NCBI GenBank assembly: GCA_028703035.1
Contig: JAQVNR010000043.1
Span: 1-12,258 of the forward strand
Length of the DNA: 12,258 bases
From: Bacilli bacterium
GTDB lineage: Bacteria > Bacillota_I > Bacilli_A > RF39 > UBA660
Reading direction: 5' to 3'
The notes beneath the pieces were generated by a model. The model did no database searches, was not told where the DNA came from, and saw only the letters and a program-made list of their open reading frames with translations. Below, piece after piece: positions 6,797-12,258 of this stretch (position 1 is its first letter; each line of letters begins with the position of its first letter). Both the position numbers and the translations under genes were made by a program.

Positions 6797-6952
6797 ATGG
6801 AATTAAAAATATTAAAGTTTGTTTATGATTGTTTAAGAAATATGAAAATAATTGATACAAAGTATATTGAAAAGATGGAATTAAAAATATTAAAGTTAAT
6901 TTATGATTATTCAATAAATATGAAAATAATTGATAAAAAATATATTGAAAAG
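6797..6952 (+). repeat. In-frame 78-bp tandem duplication
   Basis: 6797-6874 and 6875-6952 are adjacent copies differing at 7 of 78 bases. Each copy begins with ATG and encodes 26 residues. The length is a multiple of three, so the reading frame is kept. Five of the 26 residues differ, so the copies have had some time to diverge. Confidence 0.95.
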
Positions 6953-7780
6953 CTAGTTGAAATTGTAACTACCTCAAAATCATTGAATAGTTATGTAAGA
7001 AATATATTGTGGCTTAAAGAACTAAAAGAAAGAGGTAATGGTATTAATATGGGTAGTTATAACTTAATGAACAAAAACTTAGAAGTTAATCTAGCGTTTT
7101 TAGAATGGCTATTTGAACATCATCTTAGATATGATTATTTATTTAGTGATATTGAACAGATTTTTTATAGAAATTTAATATTTACGCAAGTTATATTACA
7201 CGAATTAGAACACGCTAATCAAAATAAAATGGTTGATTTAAAAGGCGATGATTTAGAAACGAAATTATTAAGTGCTAATTTTATGATTGAACAAACATTG
7301 AAAAACCCTAAATTTCGGGAACTGATTGATAAAGGCTATATTTCAGTTGTAAATTTAATTGTGTATATAGAAGAACAAAAAGCTCTATATTATCTATTTT
7401 ATGAACAAAGTCCAAGTGAAAGATTAGCTGAAATTAAATCCCTCAGAATAATAAATAACATTTTAGAGATAATAAAAAAATATGTTCCAAATTTAAGTCA
7501 AATTGAAAAGGCTTCATTGATTGAACAAATGTTAAGAGGATATTCTCCAGGTCGGGATAGTGTTGAAAGTCCTACTCAGATTTATTTAATGGGAACAGGT
7601 CAACAAAATATAATGTTATTAACAGAATTTGATTGGTTTGATTTTGATGAAAAGATAATGCTGGAAAAAGTTAGTGAAAAATATGATTTAAAAAAAAGAC
7701 TGACTTATGGATTACCTGTGAATAAAGCTGAATATTGCCAAACTAAAAAATGGTTACAATCAACCAATAAATTTATGTAA
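6797..7780 (+). CDS. Putative HELEH zinc metallopeptidase, N-terminal tandem duplication
   Basis: A 327-residue protein I cannot assign to a named family. Residues 135-139 are HELEH within VILHELEHANQNK, the HExxH signature of zinc peptidases, in a helix after an aromatic segment. A candidate third ligand is E208 or E212 in PSERLAEIKS. No signal peptide or membrane helix is visible, so it is probably cytoplasmic. Residues 1-26 and 27-52 are near-identical tandem copies of a MELKILK...YIEK unit, so the ancestral protein probably began at the second copy and had about 301 residues. Only the first ATG has a ribosome binding site, GGGGG seven bases upstream. The gene stands alone after its own promoter, between a tRNA terminator and the LiaF-like gene, and looks accessory. 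Peptidase activity is inferred from the motif alone. Confidence 0.75.
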   Translation: MELKILKFVYDCLRNMKIIDTKYIEKMELKILKLIYDYSINMKIIDKKYIEKLVEIVTTSKSLNSYVRNILWLKELKERGNGINMGSYNLMNKNLEVNLAFLEWLFEHHLRYDYLFSDIEQIFYRNLIFTQVILHELEHANQNKMVDLKGDDLETKLLSANFMIEQTLKNPKFRELIDKGYISVVNLIVYIEEQKALYYLFYEQSPSERLAEIKSLRIINNILEIIKKYVPNLSQIEKASLIEQMLRGYSPGRDSVESPTQIYLMGTGQQNIMLLTEFDWFDFDEKIMLEKVSEKYDLKKRLTYGLPVNKAEYCQTKKWLQSTNKFM

Positions 7781-7783
7781 TAA

Positions 7784-7899
7784 AATAAAGCTGTAATATA
7801 CTCTAAGTTTAGTTCTATACAGGAACAATACCTGTCTTTCAAAAGATTTAATATATAGCGAAATAGTTCTACTGCATTTGATAAATTATCTCGTGGCAT
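7784..7899 (-). other. Possible remnant coding frame, unidentified
   Basis: On the minus strand a frame starting MPRDNLSNAVELFRYILNLL at 7899 runs through the intergenic part before entering the opposite strand of the HELEH gene. The composition looks protein-like, but there is no ribosome binding site and the frame overlaps a well-supported gene. It may be a scrap of a lost gene. The rest of the 218-bp gap (7781-7998) holds a weak ACAGG/CCTGT hairpin at 7819-7835 and the LiaF-like gene promoter. Confidence 0.2.
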
Positions 7900-7948
7900 T
7901 AATTTTATAATTCAAAATTAAAAATGTTTACCTGAACATAACCTTTCC

Positions 7949-7977
7949 TTTACTATAAATCTAAACTATCATATAAT
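7949..7977 (+). promoter_or_regulatory. Promoter of the LiaF-like operon
   Basis: TTTACT at 7949-7954 and TATAAT at 7972-7977 with a 17-base spacer, 21 bases before the start codon. The -35 is weak and the -10 is perfect. No clear operator palindrome was seen. Confidence 0.55.
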
Positions 7978-7998
7978 TAAATTAGAAAAGAGGTTTAT

Positions 7999-8670
7999 AT
8001 GCAATTTAAAAAAATTATGTGGGGATTAATATTTATTTTACTTGGAGTTATATTAGGAACTAATGCTCTTGGACTAACTAATATAGAAATATTTTTTGAT
8101 GGATGGTGGACACTTTTTATTATTATCCCAAGTTTTATTGGATTATTTAAAAGAAAAGATTTTACTAGTAGTATAATTGGACTTCTAATTGGACTTATTT
8201 TATTATTATCGGTTAGAGGTATTATTGATTTTGAAATAATAGGTATTTTAATTATACCTACAATCTTTATTATTATTGGATTATCTATTATCTTTAATAA
8301 TATTATTAAAGATAAAGTAACTGAAAAGTTTAAGACAACTAATAAAGATGGACTAGAGATGATTACTGCTACTTTTGCTGAGCAAAAAGTAAATAAAGAT
8401 AATGAAAAATTTAGTGGTGCTAATTTAGATGCTGTTTTTGGTAGTATTATTTTGGATTTAACTAAAGCAACTATTGATAAAGAAGCGGTTATTAAAGCTA
8501 GTAGTATCTTTGCTAGTATTAAAATAATAGTGCCTAATGATGTAGATATTAAAATAAAATCAACCCCTATTTTTGGTGGTGTATCTAATAAAATCAGTAA
8601 TAAAAAGGATAATAAAAAAACTATCTATATTGAATCTTTCTGTTTATTTGGAGGACTTGATATAAAATGA
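7999..8670 (+). CDS. LiaF-like four-helix membrane protein
   Basis: A 223-residue protein with four N-terminal membrane helices (about residues 6-24, 36-50, 57-72 and 79-99) and a cytoplasmic C-terminal domain. The first half has the WGLIFILLG...WWTLFIIIP pattern of DUF5668/LiaF proteins. Residues 140-223 (AVFGSIILDL, IFASIKIIVPNDVDI, IFGGVSNK, CLFGGLDIK) match the LiaF C-terminal beta domain. In Bacillus, LiaF restrains the LiaRS two-component system that responds to cell-wall antibiotics. Here no kinase or regulator lies in the window, so the partner is unknown. ATG is preceded by AGAGG at five bases. The stop overlaps the start of the next gene as ATGA, so the two are coupled. Confidence 0.85.
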   Translation: MQFKKIMWGLIFILLGVILGTNALGLTNIEIFFDGWWTLFIIIPSFIGLFKRKDFTSSIIGLLIGLILLLSVRGIIDFEIIGILIIPTIFIIIGLSIIFNNIIKDKVTEKFKTTNKDGLEMITATFAEQKVNKDNEKFSGANLDAVFGSIILDLTKATIDKEAVIKASSIFASIKIIVPNDVDIKIKSTPIFGGVSNKISNKKDNKKTIYIESFCLFGGLDIK

Positions 8671-9407
8671 ATGGGATGCAAAAAGCTATTAAAGTAATTG
8701 CGATATGCTTTGCTATATTTATAATAACTAATATCATCAGTGCCCTATTATTTGGTGTTTCTATACTTGTTAAGACAACAAGCCCAGTTAAATATACTGA
8801 AGATTATACTAATACTTATGGTTATATTGAAAATATAGATATTAATATTGGCGCGACTAATCTTATTATTAAAGAAGGTACTGAGTTTAAGCTTAAATTA
8901 AATGAAGTATCTAAAAATTTTAAAGAAACGTATCAAAACAACACTTTGAAAATTAATGAAGATAATAAATGGCTTTATCGAAAAAACACTTCAAGTGTAA
9001 TATTATATATCCCTAAAAATCACTTATTAAAAGAAGTTTTAATAGAGAGTGATACTGGAAAAGTAGAACTAGATGGAATTTCTGCAAGCAGTTTTAAAAT
9101 AAATCAGGGAGCTGGGATTGTAATTATTAATAACTCTAAACTAAATAATTTAGATTTAGAAGCTGGAATTGGAAAAATATATATTAATTCAGAGATTACT
9201 GGAAACAGTAAAATTGAAAGTGGGATTGGTAAAGTAAGTTTAATTCTTAATAATAAAGAAGAATATCAACTAGATATTACTAAAGGTATTGGAAGTATTT
9301 ATATAGATAAAGTTAGCCAGCCTAATAAGACAATATATGGTACCGGTAATAATAATTTAAAAATCGAAAGTGGAATCGGCGAAATTAATATTAATTTTAA
9401 TAATTAG
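8667..9407 (+). CDS. Membrane-anchored DUF4097 beta-repeat protein
   Basis: A 246-residue protein with one N-terminal membrane helix (about 8-34) and an exterior domain of the DUF4097 type, often called adhesin-like. Six repeated strands can be seen near residues 126, 144, 164, 182, 203 and 232, with a core like ESGIGKIYI spaced by about 18-28 residues. This is the pattern of a right-handed beta-helix or solenoid. The start is ATG at 8667 in the ATGA overlap with the LiaF-like gene, with GGAGG 12 bases upstream. A later ATG at 8676 is too far from that site. DUF4097 proteins are regularly paired with LiaF/PspC-type proteins in envelope-stress operons. Their biochemical role is unknown, so only a cell-surface sensing or scaffold role is suggested. 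Confidence 0.8.
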   Translation: MNGMQKAIKVIAICFAIFIITNIISALLFGVSILVKTTSPVKYTEDYTNTYGYIENIDINIGATNLIIKEGTEFKLKLNEVSKNFKETYQNNTLKINEDNKWLYRKNTSSVILYIPKNHLLKEVLIESDTGKVELDGISASSFKINQGAGIVIINNSKLNNLDLEAGIGKIYINSEITGNSKIESGIGKVSLILNNKEEYQLDITKGIGSIYIDKVSQPNKTIYGTGNNNLKIESGIGEININFNN

Positions 9408-9477
9408 AACGTATATTTTAAAATAAATTACATATATTATTATTAAGAAGGTAAGATATTCTTTTACTTTCTTACAT

Positions 9478-9506
9478 GGTCACACAAAATAACGTGTGAC
9501 CTTTTT
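9478..9506 (+). terminator. Rho-independent terminator of the LiaF-like operon
   Basis: GGTCACAC at 9478-9485 and GTGTGACC at 9494-9501 form an 8-bp perfect stem with an 8-base loop, followed by TTTTT. A weaker hairpin (GTAAGA at 9451, TCTTAC at 9470) precedes it. Confidence 0.9.
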
Positions 9507-9577
9507 ATTTAATTTTTAAATATTGATCATAAATACAACTACTTTAACAAAAAATTAATGATAAAAAGTTATTTATC

Positions 9578-9586
9578 TGATAAAAT
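9578..9586 (+). promoter_or_regulatory. Extended -10 element placing transcription start at the ATG
   Basis: TGATAAAAT (TG-n-TAAAAT) ends six bases before the ATG at 9593. No good -35 is visible, as allowed for extended -10 promoters. Initiation at the usual distance would fall at or very near the start codon, giving a leaderless mRNA. Confidence 0.45.
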
Positions 9587-9592
9587 AATGAT

Positions 9593-10471
9593 ATGGAAAT
9601 AAATTATTTAAAAAAATATAAAAAAATAATGGTAATTGGGCATAATAAACCAGATCCTGATTCGATGATATCTTCTAAGTTGATGGCAGATATATTAAGT
9701 GATGCCGGAATAAATGCGAGTTATGCAATTTTAGAAAAAGATTTGCAAGATTTAGAAGTAAAAAAAGTCGTCAAAGACTGTTTGGATTATCAGCCTTTTG
9801 TAATTAAAGAAAAAGATATTCCTAATTACAAATACTTTTTAGTCGATCATAATGATATCTCTCAAAGCATCAATAATAAAACGTTAGTAGTAGGAGCTGT
9901 TGATCATCATCCTGATAGTAAAAGTATTAATAATGCTATATTTATGGAAGTATGTTCAACAGCAATTGGAATATATTTACTATTTAAAGGTAAATATAAG
10001 TTTAATGAAATTCAAAAACAACAAATATATCACGCAACACTCGCTGATAGTTCTTATGGTTATAATTCCCGTTATAAAGATTCTGATAAAGAAGTAATTA
10101 GAGAGTTAGGTTTTAATCCTGATTTTAGTGATGCTTTTTTGAAATATTTTACTCCGACTAATTTAACTGATAAAGAAATAGCTTTTACAACTGCTAATCA
10201 TAAAAACTATCTTTTCGGTGATATTAAATTTGAAAGCACTATTATTGAAGCTCTAGATTTTGTTTTATTGGAAGAATACAAAATTTTTATTAAAAATGGA
10301 ACAAAAAATTTACTTGGCATCTGGGTTGATTATAATCATAATAAAACTTATATGTTTTTTAAATATAATGATTTATATTTCGAGAAAAAATATGATATAA
10401 TTGCTTCAAGATCAATAATAATATTAAAAAATGCATTAGAATTTTTAGAAAGAAATGGTTTAAATGTTTAA
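9593..10471 (+). CDS. DHH-family phosphoesterase, family II pyrophosphatase-like
   Basis: A 292-residue protein with the metal-site motifs of manganese-dependent family II inorganic pyrophosphatases: GHNKPDPDSM (H17, D21, D23), LVDHND (D85, H86), VDHHPD (D104, H105, H106) and LADSS (D152). Family enzymes hydrolyse pyrophosphate using an SRK motif in the C-terminal DHHA2 domain. Here the corresponding spot appears to read SRS (R283, S284), so a substrate-binding lysine seems lost and the C-terminal half is divergent. It may be a pyrophosphatase or a related phosphoesterase with another substrate. No Shine-Dalgarno precedes the ATG at 9593, and an internal ATG at 9629 has none either. The first start keeps the usual short lead before the GH motif. 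It overlaps the next gene by eight bases. Confidence 0.8.
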   Translation: MEINYLKKYKKIMVIGHNKPDPDSMISSKLMADILSDAGINASYAILEKDLQDLEVKKVVKDCLDYQPFVIKEKDIPNYKYFLVDHNDISQSINNKTLVVGAVDHHPDSKSINNAIFMEVCSTAIGIYLLFKGKYKFNEIQKQQIYHATLADSSYGYNSRYKDSDKEVIRELGFNPDFSDAFLKYFTPTNLTDKEIAFTTANHKNYLFGDIKFESTIIEALDFVLLEEYKIFIKNGTKNLLGIWVDYNHNKTYMFFKYNDLYFEKKYDIIASRSIIILKNALEFLERNGLNV

Positions 10472-10871
10472 AAAAAGAAGTAAATTATTATTTATAACAG
10501 TTACACTTGAAAGTATATTTTGTCTTTGGACTTTATTTTATTTTAATTATTTAGATAGATTATCTTATCAAGATAGTGTGATTTATAAAGAAATAGATTT
10601 AGCTTTATTAATCGAAAACATGTTTACAAGCACGTGGTGGGCTTTAATTATTTTAGTATTATGTTTAATTACCATTTTTAGTTTAGTTTCATTTATTTAT
10701 AAAGATTTAAAATACCAGTTTATTAGTATTCTTCTGTGGTTTATATTGTTTATTTTAGCACTTGATATTAAAGGAAATATTAGTAATATATTTAGCACAG
10801 TAATGATATTTATCCCAGTTATTACTTTAAATATTTTTAGCTATATCAATCATAAAAGCAAAATCAAATGA
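10464..10871 (+). CDS. Small four-helix membrane protein, unknown function
   Basis: A 135-residue hydrophobic protein with likely membrane helices at about residues 8-27, 53-77, 84-100 and 106-127, lysine-rich at both ends (FKKRSK at the start, HKSKIK at the end). I recognise no family motif. The ATG lies inside the end of the DHH gene (8-base overlap, AATGTTTAA), with only a weak AGAAATGG upstream, so translation probably depends on the preceding gene. Co-transcription suggests a link with the DHH protein but shows no mechanism. The stop codon falls within a hairpin shared with the convergent ylxM gene. Confidence 0.7.
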   Translation: MFKKRSKLLFITVTLESIFCLWTLFYFNYLDRLSYQDSVIYKEIDLALLIENMFTSTWWALIILVLCLITIFSLVSFIYKDLKYQFISILLWFILFILALDIKGNISNIFSTVMIFIPVITLNIFSYINHKSKIK

Positions 10872-10880
10872 TTCTGCTTT
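10855..10880. terminator. Shared bidirectional terminator hairpin between convergent genes
   Basis: AAAGCA at 10855-10860 pairs with TGCTTT at 10875-10880. Inside it AATC pairs with GATT around a 4-base loop, with one mismatch between the two stem parts. Both the membrane protein stop (10869-10871) and the ylxM stop (10879-10881) lie in it. The T tracts are short, so termination strength is uncertain. Confidence 0.5.
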
Positions 10881-11160
10881 AAATATAATCTTCGATTTTT
10901 TCAAAAATATTAGGTTCTAATATTTTTTTTATTTGTATTCTATTCTGATAAAGTTTTAATTTTTTTTCATAGTCAGTTAATTTATTGGTTATATCTATTA
11001 ATGTTTTACTTATAGCGTTTTTTGACACTTCATAAATATCGGCTATTTCTTGTAAAGATAAATTATTAAAATAATATTCTTCAAAATATTTTATTTGAGT
11101 ATTGGTTAGAAGACTTCCATAATAATCATATAAATTACTATAATATAAAATATTTTTCAT
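10879..11160 (-). CDS. ylxM: YlxM-family SRP-associated helix-turn-helix protein
   Basis: A 93-residue protein of the UPF0122 (YlxM/p13) family, slightly shorter than the usual ~105-110 residues. Residues 12-60 carry the sigma-70 region 4-like fold: YGSLLTNTQIKYFEEYYFN, then LSLQEIADIYEVSKNAISKT as the helix-turn-helix. In streptococci YlxM binds signal recognition particle components and modulates their GTPase activity. It is usually encoded between ftsY and ffh. Here it follows ftsY with stop and start overlapping as TAATG, and AAGGA inside ftsY serves as ribosome binding site. ffh is not next: the gene is followed by a convergent membrane protein gene. Confidence 0.9.
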   Translation of the reverse strand: MKNILYYSNLYDYYGSLLTNTQIKYFEEYYFNNLSLQEIADIYEVSKNAISKTLIDITNKLTDYEKKLKLYQNRIQIKKILEPNIFEKIEDYI

Positions 11161-12131
11161 TAGAGCATATCCTTAAATAAACCATAAATATATTCTTCAA
11201 TATCAAATGGTTTTAAATCATTAACACCCTCGCCCAGACCAATAAATTTAACCGGAATATTAACTTCTTCTTTAATTGCTAAAACAATCCCACCTTTAGC
11301 AGTTCCATCAAGTTTAGTTAAAACTATTCCGGTAATATTAGTTATTTCTTTAAAGCTAGAAGCTTGACTAATACCATTTTGACCAGTAGTTGCATCAATT
11401 ATTAATAATGTTTCATGTGGTGCATCAGGGATATGTTTACCAATTACTTTATTTATCTTTTCTAATTCATTCATTAGATTTACTTTGTTTTGAAGTCTCC
11501 CAGCGGTGTCAATTAAAACAATATCAACATTTTCGGATAAAGCTTTATCAAGGCCATCGTATATGACACTAGCAGGATCAGCGTTTTCTTTTCCAACAAA
11601 TAAAGAACTAGTAGTTTTAGCCCATTCTTCAAGTTGAGGAACCGCACCAGCTCTAAAAGTATCCCCAGCAACTAACATTACTTTTTTGCCCTCTTTAGAA
11701 TATTTATTTGCTAATTTACCAATTGTTGTTGTTTTACCTACTCCATTAACTCCAACCGTTAAAATAATAGTCGGACCAGATGATGCCATCTTGATTTTAT
11801 CAGTTAAAGATTCACTATCAACATAAATCATAAAAAGTTCATCAACTATTACTTCTTGTAAAAATTTTGGATCAGTAATACTTTCTTCTTTAACTCTTTT
11901 TTTTAATTTTTCTAAAAAGCTTTGGACCGTTTTAACGCCAATATCAGCCTTAATTAAAATATGTTCTAGTTCATCATAATAATCATCAGTTACTTTATGA
12001 AATTTAAGACCAAGTAAATTAAGTTCACTGACAAATTCTTTTCTGGTTTTTTCAAGACCTTTATCATAGATTTCAGTATTTTCTTTATTATCGGTTTTAA
12101 ATATTTGTTTGAATTTATTAAATAGTCCCAT
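11160..12131 (-). CDS. ftsY: Signal recognition particle receptor FtsY
   Basis: FtsY is the membrane-associated GTPase that docks signal recognition particle-bound ribosomes at the Sec translocon. The 323-residue protein consists almost entirely of the NG domain: helical N region to about 115, G1 loop GVNGVGKTT at 127-135, insertion-box region GDTFRAGA at 156-163, DTAGR at 208-212, TKLDG at 272-276 and the closing LGEGVNDLKPF at 299-309. The long acidic N-terminal domain of the E. coli protein is absent, as is usual in Bacillota. An amphipathic start (GLFNKFKQIFK) probably provides membrane contact. ATG at 12131 has an ideal GGAGG five bases upstream. The gene is coupled to ylxM by a TAATG overlap. 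In many Bacillota smc lies upstream, but no recognisable coding sequence is seen before it here. Confidence 0.98.
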   Translation of the reverse strand: MGLFNKFKQIFKTDNKENTEIYDKGLEKTRKEFVSELNLLGLKFHKVTDDYYDELEHILIKADIGVKTVQSFLEKLKKRVKEESITDPKFLQEVIVDELFMIYVDSESLTDKIKMASSGPTIILTVGVNGVGKTTTIGKLANKYSKEGKKVMLVAGDTFRAGAVPQLEEWAKTTSSLFVGKENADPASVIYDGLDKALSENVDIVLIDTAGRLQNKVNLMNELEKINKVIGKHIPDAPHETLLIIDATTGQNGISQASSFKEITNITGIVLTKLDGTAKGGIVLAIKEEVNIPVKFIGLGEGVNDLKPFDIEEYIYGLFKDML

Positions 12132-12158
12132 TTTTTCCTCCTTAATTACAAGTAAGGT

Positions 12159-12191
12159 AGTGTCAAAAGTTTAGTATTACAAATTGACACT
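12159..12191. promoter_or_regulatory. Inverted repeat AGTGTCAA-N17-TTGACACT upstream of ftsY
   Basis: Exact 8-base arms at 12159-12166 and 12184-12191, about 28-60 bases before the ftsY start, with a second small palindrome (CACTTTTAGTG) near 12208-12218. It could be an operator or an mRNA hairpin. The T run needed for a terminator is missing. No confident -35/-10 pair for ftsY was found in 12132-12258. The last bases are purine-rich on the minus strand and may be the lysine-rich tail of a gene beyond the window, but this cannot be shown. Confidence 0.45.
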
Positions 12192-12258
12192 TTCCCTTTA
12201 TATACAACACTTTTAGTGCTGTTTTACCTTTCACCTCTTTTTTTCACTGCTTTTTTTC

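Noticed and set aside
7819..7835. ACAGG/CCTGT hairpin as terminator of the peptidase gene
   Set aside because: Only five base pairs and followed by CTTTC, not a T run.
6646..7940. AAAATGTT(T)ACCT and AACATAACC occurring on both sides of the peptidase gene as possible element ends
   Set aside because: Matches are only 9-12 bases with differences, in very AT-rich DNA, and no transposase or inverted ends accompany them.
9900..10097. Second plus-strand frame inside the DHH gene
   Set aside because: Overlaps the DHH motif region in another frame; low-complexity Ile/Lys-rich product and no ribosome site.
1..12258. TGA read as tryptophan (Mycoplasma-type code)
   Set aside because: TGA ends the polymerase, LiaF-like and small membrane protein genes at sensible places, and Trp codons examined are TGG.
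1..12258. CRISPR array, intact insertion sequence or prophage genes
   Set aside because: No regularly spaced repeats, transposase, integrase or phage structural proteins were seen on either strand.

Overview
The window is a very AT-rich stretch of bacterial chromosome. Core genes ftsY, ylxM and priA, strong Shine-Dalgarno sites and consensus sigma-A promoters place it in the low-GC Bacillota, most likely a Mollicutes- or RF39-like lineage of Bacilli (inference from gene content and base composition). TGG encodes Trp in the proteins read here and TGA ends several genes, so the standard bacterial code applies, not the Mycoplasma code.

Layout. (1) 1-2506, minus strand: a bidirectional-looking terminator, a 552-residue SEC-C zinc-motif protein of unknown function, then about 700 bp of gene debris. 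The debris holds a duplicated copy of the last ~70 bp of priA, small coding fragments, and a broken CYTH-domain gene whose reading frame ends in an unrelated P-loop-like tail. (2) 2507-5089, minus strand: priA, preceded by a DNPH1-like deoxynucleotide N-hydrolase in a tightly coupled pair. (3) 5090-6587, plus strand: a Y-family translesion polymerase (UvrX/YqjW type) with a near-consensus promoter carrying a LexA-like box in its spacer, then tRNA-Ala(UGC) with its own promoter and terminator. (4) 6588-7998: an accessory-looking gene for an HELEH putative metallopeptidase with a recent 26-codon tandem duplication at its N-terminus. Its leader contains a 23-codon small ORF and a repeated GGGGGTT element overlapping the ribosome binding site. 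(5) 7999-9506: a LiaF-like membrane protein and a DUF4097 beta-repeat protein, translationally coupled, ending in a strong terminator. (6) 9593-10871: a family II pyrophosphatase-like DHH protein, possibly on a leaderless mRNA, overlapping a small four-helix membrane protein. (7) 10879-12258, minus strand: ftsY and ylxM, the signal recognition particle receptor and its partner, with an inverted repeat in the ftsY leader.

How the genes fit together. priA (fork restart), the DNPH1-like enzyme (removal of abnormal deoxynucleotides) and the divergent, probably SOS-controlled polymerase form a plausible genome-maintenance cluster around one 88-bp intergenic region. The LiaF/DUF4097 pair is probably an envelope-stress module without its kinase and regulator here. 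The most unusual parts are the debris downstream of priA and the duplicated metallopeptidase gene with its leader. No CRISPR array, intact insertion sequence or phage module was seen.
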